Shown piece after piece: positions 9,319-15,653 of a stretch of 40,360 bases of DNA. A program made the position numbers and the translations under genes. A model generated the notes under the pieces. It was not told where the DNA came from. It saw only the letters and a program-made list of their open reading frames with translations, and did not search any database. Source of the stretch: a virus; IMG/VR virus record IMGVR_UViG_3300032246_000169, positions 1-40,360 of that record; one strand, given 5' to 3'. The first letter of the stretch is position 1. Every line of letters starts with the position of its first letter.

Positions 9319-11121
9319 TTATTTGTTCCTGTTTACTGTTCTTGCACTGGAATTTGTTTGACCACTACTTGACATAGTTGAAAGCAAACTTTGAATTGTT
9401 GGCGGTTGTGCTTGCTCTTGAGGTGGTAAATTTTGTGGTGCGCCTTGCTGTGCTGCTTGTGGAGATGTAGAGCCTCCTACTGGAGCACCTGAGGGAGCAG
9501 GGGACGTTTGCTCAACCATAGGATTAGCCCCAGCAGGAGGAACCTGTGGCGCGAATATGTCCCCGATAGAATCTTCTACAGATTTGCCACCTTGACGCGC
9601 CTTGATAACCTCAGCAATTTTACGAATGATATCACTTGGGTCTCCCCCTTGTGAAGCCATTTGCGGTATTGCTTGGGTGTATGACTGAAGTGAAGCAATA
9701 AGCGCATTGCGCATATCTTCAACTTCAATTTTTTCTTGTTCTTGAGTTACATTCACATTGAATGGCAACTCACGCATAGCCATATCCTTAGATATTAACT
9801 TACCACCAAGTGCTTGTAGCATAAAAATAAGTCCCTGTGCTGGATTAAGACCAGCCAACATACCATAACGAACATCGGCGGAGTAATCTCCATTGATATC
9901 TCTGCTTGGAGTATATGTAATTACATATGGAGAACCAGCATCTACACCGCGAATTGTCTTCTCAAAATTAAAGTAGGTTTCATCTACTTCAAAACATAGA
10001 GCGATGACATCGCGTAATGCTGCAGCAAAGATGGCTTGAGATGATTTAACTTGAGTATCAAATGCTCCCATAAGAGCCTGCACACCTTGCCCAGTAATAA
10101 CAGATGCGTTGATATTTCCAGTTCGTCCTTCTGGGTAACGTGATCCAACGCGGAGTTCTTGATTAAGTAAATTCTGTTCAGTAAATGCGCCTTGTGGTAG
10201 ATTCAAATCTACGCGGCGGACACCAGCAGGGTTTGCTGTGCGAATAACTGCGTCTCCACCAAGTTGTAATTCTTGAACATCTTGTGGCAAAACGATTGGT
10301 GCTTGAACTGATTTCTCAGCCGCTTCCATAGCAAGCATAGCAAAACGATTGCGAAGTAATTGAATACCAAGAACATCATCAAACTGTCCACGCATTTCAG
10401 CATCAATAGAAGGTCGTTTAGCAATAACTACCATCATTTTGCCTAGAGGGTTCTTGGCTTGAGATAAAACTAAGTTATGGCGTGATGGAACATAGACTAC
10501 TGATTGTTCTTTATCATAATAACGAATAATATCAATTTGAGTGTTTAAATCTTGTTTATAACCATCTGGCCCTAATAGTTGTCCGCTATATTCAGGGAAT
10601 TGTGCTACAAGTTCGCCAAGTGTCATAATGTAACGCTTAGCGTATGCTACGCAACGACCATAGCGATCAAACTCTGGGTATGCTTGGCGTGGATTTTCAA
10701 TACGGATACGAGGAAGACCTGATTCCTCATCAATCTCAATAATGAATGGTAAAAATCCATATGTGATGTAGTAATCTGCACCAGTATACATATGAACTGA
10801 AAGATCAGAATGAACAAAGTAATTAGCAGCAATGCGTGTGCGTTTATCGGCAAACCTGCGAGCCTTATCATTGACTGCATTTGCTGCAGAACAATTGATT
10901 GTTGGCAATGGGGCCATAACTTCAGATAAATCTCGGGCAACTACATCAATAAAGTTGGCTACTACGTTAGCATCTACACCATCTGGAAAGAAATCTGGAT
11001 ATACATCAGCAATTTTACCTTGGCGGACAGCAAGAACATCGCCTGCTTTAGCGTCTCTTTCACTTGAGCGGTAGCGCAGGGAATCAACCCGTGCTGCTAC
11101 TTGCTGAATTGTTAATGCCAT
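9319..11121 (-). CDS. Portal protein
   Basis: This 600-residue protein would form the dodecameric DNA channel at the capsid vertex. It follows the terminase by 7 bases and shows features usual in portals: an acidic wing region with EIDEESGLPRIRIENP at about residues 128-143, an extended helical core with LLRNRFAMLAMEAAEKSVQ, and the stretch REL-RVGSRYPEGRTG followed by a long stem helix. It ends in a Pro/Gln/Ser-rich low-complexity tail from about residue 525. Length and gene order (terminase, portal, protease-like gene, internal proteins, scaffold, capsid) support the call. The start is ATG 11121. Confidence 0.85.
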   Translation of the reverse strand: MALTIQQVAARVDSLRYRSSERDAKAGDVLAVRQGKIADVYPDFFPDGVDANVVANFIDVVARDLSEVMAPLPTINCSAANAVNDKARRFADKRTRIAANYFVHSDLSVHMYTGADYYITYGFLPFIIEIDEESGLPRIRIENPRQAYPEFDRYGRCVAYAKRYIMTLGELVAQFPEYSGQLLGPDGYKQDLNTQIDIIRYYDKEQSVVYVPSRHNLVLSQAKNPLGKMMVVIAKRPSIDAEMRGQFDDVLGIQLLRNRFAMLAMEAAEKSVQAPIVLPQDVQELQLGGDAVIRTANPAGVRRVDLNLPQGAFTEQNLLNQELRVGSRYPEGRTGNINASVITGQGVQALMGAFDTQVKSSQAIFAAALRDVIALCFEVDETYFNFEKTIRGVDAGSPYVITYTPSRDINGDYSADVRYGMLAGLNPAQGLIFMLQALGGKLISKDMAMRELPFNVNVTQEQEKIEVEDMRNALIASLQSYTQAIPQMASQGGDPSDIIRKIAEVIKARQGGKSVEDSIGDIFAPQVPPAGANPMVEQTSPAPSGAPVGGSTSPQAAQQGAPQNLPPQEQAQPPTIQSLLSTMSSSGQTNSSARTVNRNK

Positions 11122-11128
11122 TGTTTTC

Positions 11129-12985
11129 CTATCCGTAGGTTTCTACCCATTGCTCTGCAAAGGCTTCATCTAGTTGTATAGAGCCCCGTTGTGCTTTCTG
11201 TGCACGGGTGGCCCACCTATTATTTTGGTATTGGCTTATTTTTGAATTCTGTTGCATAAGTTCTCTTATGCGGATGATAGCAAACCACAGGGCCATAACT
11301 GTATCTGTTGGGTTTCTAGTATCTGGCTTCCAAGTGATAAGTTGCTGGACTAAGGTCTTGAGACCCTCAGAACCTTCATTGCTTGGAAGTTCGATTATAT
11401 TGTTATCTTGAAAACGACCATCTCTGATTGTCCCAAATAACGAAGCCATCGAGGCTACACCAAAAGATGTATCCCATTTATTCTTGCCTGTGAAGTGTGA
11501 TTCAAGGCGTGTGCCATACTGGGCTAACCAGTTACGCAGATCCTCATCTAAGGCGTAAGCCTTCTGATGGGCGTTAATTTCAATACGTAGTTCTTGTGGG
11601 CGATACTTATCAACCCATTCTTCAATCAATGCTCTAATCTTCATAGGATTAGGCTCTGTCATATTGACAGCATCTAAAACATATATCTTGCTATCAGCAC
11701 GGTTATACGATAAGATTACCGCACCCGTGTTTCCAGTCATTGCTGGGTCGAGACCCATAACTGTGTATGCAGACTCAACGTGCTTTGGATGTCCTGGGAC
11801 CCCAGGTTTGAGAGGCCCTCTTTTTCGCATACCATTAACGGAACCTGCGATAGCGGCTGGGGCAAAGATTGAATCTTCTTGAACGTCTTCCTGTTGGTAG
11901 ACCATAGCCCAGACCGACGGAGCAACTTCAGACCTTCTCGTAAAGAGCGAGGGTCCATCCCACTTGGTGTATAATCCGTTTTCATCTGGCTGATCTATGT
12001 CTCCCTCAGGCCTGTCAGTCTTGGGCCATAGGGCTTTCCAGTTTTCAGGCTTCTCATCAAATTCTAATACTGCTGGTTGGCTGAAATAGGTAAAGGGGCT
12101 TTTGCCGCCTGTCCATTGTGAGCCATCTCTAATCATCTTGTAGAGGTCAATAGGTGCGACACGGGTTCCTACAATAAGCAGTTTTCCGTGCCGCCCTAGG
12201 CGCGTGATAACTTCCTTTTGAAGCCATTCAATTTGCTTCTCCCACTCGTGGGCATTTGAGTTCATCACAACGTCATCTAGGATTATCAAATCGGCACGTG
12301 CGCCGTAGATTTGAGAACCAAACCCGAGAGCCTGAACCGTTGGGTCCTTCTCTCCAGAGTCGCGTCCCGTGCCTAGATAAATCATATCTGCTGACCATTG
12401 GGTTGCATCTTGTTTATAACCACCAGAAGGGCCAAAGGCCACTTGCAGTTTAGTGTATGCTGGGTGGCTTAACCTTGTCTTGATTGCTCCAAGGAACTTA
12501 CGAGCCATACCTTGAGTCTTAGAAACAATGATGACTCGAGCATTGGGGTTAGTAACAATTTTGTAGGTTACATAGTTAGTTGTAACAACCGTTGACTTGG
12601 CGTGTTCTGGGGGAACATTGATAAGGATGCGGTTTAAGGCTCCTTGTTCAAAGGTCATAGCAGGATGGATCCACCGAGGCTCACGACCTTCAATGAGGTC
12701 TAGCCAGTCAAGGTGATGATCAAAAAGTTTAGTGTCCAGGAACTGTTCACAGAAGTCGGGGTAGGAGATGTCCTTTAACTCGGCTAGGTCCTGTTGGATT
12801 CCTTTGCCTGCAAGGCGGGCTTTTTCTGCCTTCTCCTTGAAGTCGGGGTCTTGGAAGGACCACTGACGATAGGATGACTCTGTTCGGCCTACATTCTCCA
12901 TAGCCAGTTTAATGGATGAGCCCTGCTCAAGGAGGGCGAGAACCTTCTTTTGGGAGTCCTCTTTGGATAGGTTCTTGCTTGCCAA
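11129..12985 (-). CDS. terL: Terminase large subunit with N-terminal HTH segment
   Basis: This is the ATP-driven DNA packaging motor and genome-cutting nuclease, 618 residues. Walker A-type PPEHAKST is at residues 125-132, Walker B LIILDDVV at 233-240 and the RuvC-like nuclease Asp in MGLDPAMTG near residue 413. Residues 10-60 look like a helix-turn-helix (LLEQGSSIKLAMENVGRTES), a segment usually found in the small subunit. No separate small terminase gene is visible, so DNA recognition may be built in. The start codon is TTG at 12985, supported by AGGGG six to seven bases upstream. It is the first gene of the late leftward operon; an A/T-only tract lies about 55 bp upstream. Confidence 0.92.
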   Translation of the reverse strand: MASKNLSKEDSQKKVLALLEQGSSIKLAMENVGRTESSYRQWSFQDPDFKEKAEKARLAGKGIQQDLAELKDISYPDFCEQFLDTKLFDHHLDWLDLIEGREPRWIHPAMTFEQGALNRILINVPPEHAKSTVVTTNYVTYKIVTNPNARVIIVSKTQGMARKFLGAIKTRLSHPAYTKLQVAFGPSGGYKQDATQWSADMIYLGTGRDSGEKDPTVQALGFGSQIYGARADLIILDDVVMNSNAHEWEKQIEWLQKEVITRLGRHGKLLIVGTRVAPIDLYKMIRDGSQWTGGKSPFTYFSQPAVLEFDEKPENWKALWPKTDRPEGDIDQPDENGLYTKWDGPSLFTRRSEVAPSVWAMVYQQEDVQEDSIFAPAAIAGSVNGMRKRGPLKPGVPGHPKHVESAYTVMGLDPAMTGNTGAVILSYNRADSKIYVLDAVNMTEPNPMKIRALIEEWVDKYRPQELRIEINAHQKAYALDEDLRNWLAQYGTRLESHFTGKNKWDTSFGVASMASLFGTIRDGRFQDNNIIELPSNEGSEGLKTLVQQLITWKPDTRNPTDTVMALWFAIIRIRELMQQNSKISQYQNNRWATRAQKAQRGSIQLDEAFAEQWVETYG

Positions 12986-13039
12986 TGTGTGCCCCTAATA
13001 ACGAATATAACGGTTCTAGTTAACGGGCATAGATATCCC

Positions 13040-13076
13040 ATTATATATATTATTATATATAATTATATATTATATA
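13040..13076. promoter_or_regulatory. 37-bp A/T-only tract upstream of terminase
   Basis: All 37 bases are A or T, with several TATAAT-like hexamers on the minus strand, the direction of the terminase operon that starts at 12985. It could provide the -10 element of the late promoter or an easily melted DNA segment. A similar tract lies at 25359-25399. The exact promoter cannot be placed by eye because many overlapping matches exist. Confidence 0.5.
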
Positions 13077-13326
13077 GGAGACTGTGTAGCCTTAGCGGAG
13101 CAGGCTCCGTATATGTATTTCTATACATATAAGATAACCTGTTCAAAACTGAAAACCGAACGGTTTTCTATGATATATTTTAGAAATAGGGTAAATAAGG
13201 GCTTTTATTATACATAAGGGGGGCTATATGTCTATATAACAGAAAGTTTTTGGGTGAGACATAAATACATCTCGGGGGCCCCATTTAATAACCCTACCGT
13301 CAAATGATTATGACGAGAGAGATATC

Positions 13327-13373
13327 TGGAGAATGATTACCAATCACCTATTGGAGAATCATTACCTATTGGA
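13327..13373. repeat. Interleaved direct and inverted repeats
   Basis: TGGAGAATGATTACC at 13327-13341 recurs as TGGAGAATCATTACC at 13352-13366 with one mismatch. CCTATTGGA occurs at 13347-13355 and 13365-13373. AATGATT and AATCATT within them also form an inverted pair. The 18-25-bp spacing resembles iteron-like or repressor-binding arrays. Function is not known. Confidence 0.7.
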
Positions 13374-13375
13374 AG

Positions 13376-13391
13376 TCGGGCTATCGCCCGA
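13376..13391. other. GC-rich hairpin TCGGGC-TATC-GCCCGA
   Basis: A perfect 6-bp stem with a 4-base loop lies directly after the direct repeats and is followed by AT-rich DNA (TGATTATTTAATG). There is no immediate T-run, so it is not a convincing terminator. It may be part of an origin or a leader structure. Confidence 0.5.
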
Positions 13392-13471
13392 TGATTATTT
13401 AATGTTTTTAATAATTCTAAAGATTATTCGGTTAGCGACTATCCCCCTAGAAGTAATTGAATCCCGCTATG

Positions 13472-13499
13472 AATTCGACCCGTGAAATTCGACCCGTGA
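13472..13499. repeat. Tandem 14-bp repeat, two copies
   Basis: AATTCGACCCGTGA occurs twice head to tail with no mismatch (13472-13485 and 13486-13499). It lies in the non-coding region ahead of the rightward block. It may be a protein-binding site or simple slippage; nothing else in the sequence decides. Confidence 0.75.
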
Positions 13500-13713
13500 A
13501 ATATGGAGAAATATGCCAGGAGAATCCCCGAGCCCGAGCCTGGTCTGCCTAAAATCTCGTGATCCTTTTCAAATTGGGCTAGTGGATCACTGGAATTCCC
13601 AAATCCTGCCCAAATCACGCTCAAAAAAAATACGGGAAATAAGGTGGATACTCTCGTATTAGGTCTAGTTTTCTGGCATACTGAAGGCAGTGAATCGGAG
13701 TCGGTTCGCTAGG

Positions 13714-13730
13714 TGTATGAATTTCATACA
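13714..13730. promoter_or_regulatory. Palindromic site 1, TGTATGAATTTCATACA
   Basis: This is a perfect palindrome around one central base, extended by a G/C pair to 19 bp (13713-13731). It ends 22 bases before the ATG of the first rightward gene (13753) and just before its AAAGGAG ribosome site. It is one of nine copies with core GTATGAAWTTCATAC. The dyad symmetry fits a dimeric DNA-binding protein. Confidence 0.85.
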
Positions 13731-13752
13731 CTTCCCAATTAAAGGAGTAAGA

Positions 13753-14415
13753 ATGACAACTGCAACTAAAAAAGTAATACCAGCAAAACAAGCAAAAATT
13801 AAAGTGGCAAAAATTGAAAGTGCGCCAGCAGTAATTGAGGCAGACCAAGATATATGCGACTTATATGCTGGACTTATCAACCAGCAAGGCGAGATGGAAT
13901 TTATTTTGGAAATGTCATCCCGACTCGCCACTGGTTCCACCAGTGTTCGCATAATTCAAGCGTCAATAGAATTGGCGTCATCTATGGGAAACGCTCCAAC
14001 AATTAAGAAGGGGCACGCTCAATATATCGCAACCGCAAGTAAGATAATCGAAACGCAACAAGGCGCAGATACTTGGCCAGTGGCGAAATTGTTAAAACTT
14101 GCGACCCGATTACAACGCCATGCAGGGGTCGAGAATATCGAAACCGCGCTGGAAGTTACTGAATCGGTTGATGAACTAGATGAATTAGTGCCAGTAATCA
14201 ACACCAACAAGCGCGGCACTAAGGGTCCTAAGCAGGGCGAATCAGTGCCAGTGGCAAAATTGCGCAGTGTTGATGAAGTTCTGGCAGTAACTTTTGCAGG
14301 GCTCCAATCACTAACCAAGAATCCCCGCGACCTAAAAGCAACCGACCTAAAAACCCTGAAAGCAGTGAGCGAATTGTTAAAAGTTATCGCGGACAATTCA
14401 ACACCTAAGAAGTAA
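13753..14415 (+). CDS. Unknown protein, 220 aa, first gene of rightward block
   Basis: I do not recognise this gene. The start is ATG 13753 with AAAGGAG six bases upstream; an in-frame upstream ATG at 13717 lies inside the palindromic site and has no ribosome site. The protein has a Lys/Ala-rich basic amino terminus (residues 1-25), an acidic patch (EADQDICDLY), a helical middle, an acidic segment (VTESVDELDELVPV) and a basic carboxy terminus. A strong terminator follows 15 bases after the stop, so it forms its own transcription unit under palindromic site 1. Being first in the block and autonomously terminated, it is a candidate regulator or DNA-binding protein. That is inference. Confidence 0.75.
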   Translation: MTTATKKVIPAKQAKIKVAKIESAPAVIEADQDICDLYAGLINQQGEMEFILEMSSRLATGSTSVRIIQASIELASSMGNAPTIKKGHAQYIATASKIIETQQGADTWPVAKLLKLATRLQRHAGVENIETALEVTESVDELDELVPVINTNKRGTKGPKQGESVPVAKLRSVDEVLAVTFAGLQSLTKNPRDLKATDLKTLKAVSELLKVIADNSTPKK

Positions 14416-14430
14416 AGAATCAAAAGATAG

Positions 14431-14462
14431 CCTCGACCCTCACGGGTCGGGGTTATTTTTTT
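14431..14462 (+). terminator. Rho-independent terminator
   Basis: CCTCGACCC and GGGTCGGGG form a 9-bp stem (one G-U pair) around a TCAC loop, followed by TTATTTTTTT. It lies directly behind the 220-residue gene on the plus strand. Confidence 0.93.
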
Positions 14463-14500
14463 GCCCTAAAATTCTGACGATGATCCCCGCAACCCTGCCC

Positions 14501-14517
14501 CGTATGAAATTCATACG
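14501..14517. promoter_or_regulatory. Palindromic site 2, CGTATGAAATTCATACG
   Basis: This 17-bp perfect palindrome with a C/G outer pair lies 39 bp behind the terminator and 258 bp before the next clear gene. An ATG inside it opens a 32-codon frame (14504-14602) with no ribosome site, which I do not call. It is the one intergenic copy without an obvious downstream start. Confidence 0.8.
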
Positions 14518-14534
14518 CGCCGAGGTCGCGAAAG

Positions 14535-14598
14535 TTTGTGTTGGAACTCCTTTACTACGCGATTGGGCTGGCAGAAAATTTGTGTTGGTTTGTGTTGG
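14535..14598. repeat. TTTGTGTTGG repeats in 359-bp gene-free stretch
   Basis: TTTGTGTTGGA is at 14535-14545, and two tandem TTTGTGTTGG copies are at 14579-14588 and 14589-14598. ACTCCTTYACTACG follows both the first and the last copy at different distances, so a longer unit has been duplicated with small changes. A fourth TTTGTGTTGGA is at 19510-19520, directly behind the terminator that closes the rightward block. The remainder of 14416-14774 holds a terminator, palindromic sites 2 and 3 and a promoter candidate. No gene is seen. Confidence 0.7.
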
Positions 14599-14669
14599 AT
14601 AGGGCACTCCTTCACTACGAAATTGCGATTTGGAGTCTTAAAATAATACGGCTAAAAGGCTGACTTGGC

Positions 14670-14698
14670 TTGCATTAGATATGGCACTAGGCTATTAT
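14670..14698 (+). promoter_or_regulatory. Candidate sigma-70 promoter
   Basis: TTGCAT (14670-14675) and TATTAT (14693-14698) are separated by 17 bases, the ideal spacing. A start of transcription near 14705 would put palindromic site 3 about 30 bases downstream, where a bound protein could block elongation or initiation. Each box has one or two departures from consensus. Confidence 0.5.
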
Positions 14699-14735
14699 TG
14701 GGTTATCGGTTGAGCACTGCTCATATCCGACAAGG

Positions 14736-14752
14736 TGTATGAAATTCATACA
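14736..14752. promoter_or_regulatory. Palindromic site 3, TGTATGAAATTCATACA
   Basis: This perfect palindrome extends to 19 bp with an outer G/C pair. It ends 22 bases before ATG 14775, the same spacing as site 1, with GAAAGG as ribosome site in between. It lies just downstream of a promoter candidate. Confidence 0.85.
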
Positions 14753-14774
14753 CTTACAAGCGAAAGGTTAAGTT

Positions 14775-14939
14775 ATGACTAACGCACAACTTCTCGCCCG
14801 ACTAGAAGCAATTAACCAAGAATATAAAGAAGCAACCCACTTGGAAATTCTTGCCAATATCGAGGCAGACAGCAAGCGCAAAGAAGCCATCCGTAAGGCT
14901 GGCGTAGAAGCAATCGAGAGAGCGAGGACATTCGCGTGA
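14775..14939 (+). CDS. Small helical protein, 54 aa
   Basis: The gene is short but well supported: ATG 14775 has GAAAGG eight bases upstream, and its stop overlaps the next start as GTGA. The protein (MTNAQLLARLEAINQEY...) is Ala/Glu/Lys-rich and probably a single long helix or coiled coil. No family is recognised. It is the first of three tightly coupled small genes under palindromic site 3. Confidence 0.7.
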   Translation: MTNAQLLARLEAINQEYKEATHLEILANIEADSKRKEAIRKAGVEAIERARTFA

Positions 14940-15082
14940 ACCACTTAGACCGATTAAATAAAGTGTTGTATCAGCAAGCGAAAGGCTTACTTACTGAGGA
15001 TGAGATGTGGCAAGAAGTTTTAGAAATTGCCCATAACTTCCTTATCGGCGATTATCAAGTGAACGAAGGGATAGCACGATGA
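14936..15082 (+). CDS. Small unknown protein, 48 aa
   Basis: It starts at GTG 14936, overlapping the upstream stop (GTGA), and ends overlapping the next start (ATGA). The sequence begins VNHLDRLNKVLYQQAKGLLT and continues with an acidic/aromatic helix. It is unrecognised. The paired overlaps indicate translational coupling within a three-gene cluster and are the main evidence that the gene is real. Confidence 0.6.
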   Translation: MNHLDRLNKVLYQQAKGLLTEDEMWQEVLEIAHNFLIGDYQVNEGIAR

Positions 15083-15249
15083 ACACTGATGATGAACTAA
15101 TGGCTATTGCTCACGATATATTCACTGATGAAGAAATCCTAGCGATTCTCGATGAAGAAGATTATTTAGGCGTAGATATATCCTTAGACGACCTATATGA
15201 TGAATTAGATGAAGAGGACAGCGACGAGGACTCAGATTGGGCTGAGTAG
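15079..15249 (+). CDS. Extremely acidic small protein, 56 aa
   Basis: The protein starts at ATG 15079, overlapping the previous stop. About 25 of its 56 residues are Asp or Glu and there is no Lys or Arg, so the net charge is roughly -25. The carboxy end is almost purely acidic (DELDEEDSDEDSDWAE). Such proteins in phages sometimes mimic DNA and inhibit restriction enzymes, nucleases or nucleoid proteins (known examples are Ocr and Arn). I cannot tell which, if any, applies. It is the third gene of the small cluster. Confidence 0.65.
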   Translation: MNTDDELMAIAHDIFTDEEILAILDEEDYLGVDISLDDLYDELDEEDSDEDSDWAE

Positions 15250-15260
15250 TTCCGCTGGTA

Positions 15261-15306
15261 GCCTACGCTGGTGCGTGGTTCGCAGGTTCGATTCCTGTGG
15301 TGGGCA
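15261..15306 (+). other. tRNA-like T-arm and acceptor segment (degenerate tRNA or attachment-site remnant)
   Basis: GCAGG-TTCGATT-CCTGT (15282-15298) is a textbook T-arm with the conserved TTCGA loop. It is followed by GGTGGGC and an A in the discriminator position. GCCTAC at 15261-15266 can pair with GTGGGC to give an acceptor-like stem. The space between is too short for D and anticodon arms, and no 7-base anticodon loop can be drawn, so this is not a working tRNA. It could be a decayed tRNA, or a tRNA 3' end of the kind used as phage attachment sites, although no integrase was found. Confidence 0.45.
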
Positions 15307-15309
15307 CTG

Positions 15310-15326
15310 TGTATGAAATTCATACA
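15310..15326. promoter_or_regulatory. Palindromic site 4, TGTATGAAATTCATACA
   Basis: This perfect palindrome extends by an outer G/C pair and by TG/CA-rich flanks. It ends 23 bases before ATG 15350, again with the ribosome site (AAGGAG) in between. It starts four bases after the tRNA-like segment. Confidence 0.85.
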
Positions 15327-15349
15327 CTGTTTGATAGTAAGGAGATAAA

Positions 15350-15418
15350 ATGAATCTACTTATACTGCTACTAATTACTGGCTCTTTCGTAGCGTTGATA
15401 ATCGGTGGCAAGATATGA
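15350..15418 (+). CDS. Possible 22-aa membrane peptide
   Basis: The frame from ATG 15350 has an excellent AAGGAG site and overlaps the next gene by four bases (ATGA). The product, MNLLILLLITGSFVALIIGG plus two residues, is almost entirely hydrophobic and would form one membrane segment. Very small holin-like or regulatory peptides look like this. The coupling and spacing behind palindromic site 4 support a real gene, but its size leaves doubt; it may also act as a leader peptide. Confidence 0.55.
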   Translation: MNLLILLLITGSFVALIIGGKI

Positions 15419-15585
15419 CGATGATCGAGTTAAGTGATAGGCAGGTGGTAGTATTACGCCAAGCCTTGCGCCTTCAAGAAGAGGCGCATAATCGCAACGG
15501 ATTTCGCACGCTGGAATCTGAAGCCTCTGAACTACGCTCTTATATTGCTGACTTGGTAATTGACAATGCTAGGGCGGTAGTGTAA
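15415..15585 (+). CDS. Small unknown protein, 56 aa
   Basis: It starts at ATG 15415 inside the previous stop (a second ATG at 15421 is possible). The product begins MTMIELSDRQVVVLRQALRL and is predicted to be helical, with mixed charge. No family is recognised. It is translationally coupled to the 22-residue membrane peptide. A promoter lies across its 3' end (15560-15588). Confidence 0.6.
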   Translation: MTMIELSDRQVVVLRQALRLQEEAHNRNGFRTLESEASELRSYIADLVIDNARAVV

Positions 15586-15588
15586 TAT
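15560..15588 (+). promoter_or_regulatory. Strong sigma-70 promoter candidate ahead of the amidoligase
   Basis: TTGACA (15560-15565) and TAATAT (15583-15588) are separated by exactly 17 bases. Transcription would start near 15595, about 20 bases before palindromic site 5. The promoter overlaps the end of the preceding gene, as is common in compact phage genomes. It would drive the amidoligase, the glutamine amidotransferase and downstream genes. Confidence 0.65.
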
Positions 15589-15614
15589 GGTTCCTGTAAT
15601 CAAGCACCAACAAC

Positions 15615-15631
15615 TGTATGAAATTCATACA
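15615..15631. promoter_or_regulatory. Palindromic site 5, TGTATGAAATTCATACA
   Basis: The symmetry extends to 21 bp here (15613-15633, ACTG... to ...CAGT), the longest of the nine. It ends 22 bases before the amidoligase ATG at 15654, with GAAGGG between, and lies at about +20 relative to the promoter candidate at 15560-15588. Confidence 0.87.
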
Positions 15632-15653
15632 GTATCTAGTGAAGGGATACAAT

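Larger units (their letters stand above)
12986..13712. other. 727-bp gene-free divergent region, candidate origin/control region
   Basis: No convincing gene lies here. This stretch separates the leftward late operon from the rightward block, so it must hold promoters for both. It contains an A/T-only tract (13040-13076), three small hairpins (13096-13109 CGGAGC/GCTCCG; 13111-13130 ATATGTAT/ATACATAT; 13151-13168 GAAAACCG/CGGTTTTC), interleaved direct and inverted repeats (13327-13373), a GC hairpin (13376-13391) and a tandem 14-mer (13472-13499). The density of repeats and AT-rich DNA is compatible with a replication origin. I could not identify a clean sigma-70 promoter with both boxes. Confidence 0.6.

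Noticed and set aside
13439-13952. Minus-strand frames across the divergent region and the first rightward gene
   Set aside because: They overlap repeats, hairpins and the start of the 220-residue gene, lack good ribosome sites, and one encodes the complement of the palindromic site.
14504-14602. 32-codon frame starting in palindromic site 2
   Set aside because: There is no ribosome site, and it runs through the TTTGTGTTGG repeats, giving a repetitive product.
15261-15306. Functional tRNA gene
   Set aside because: The T-arm and acceptor look right, but there is no room for D and anticodon arms and no 7-base anticodon loop.
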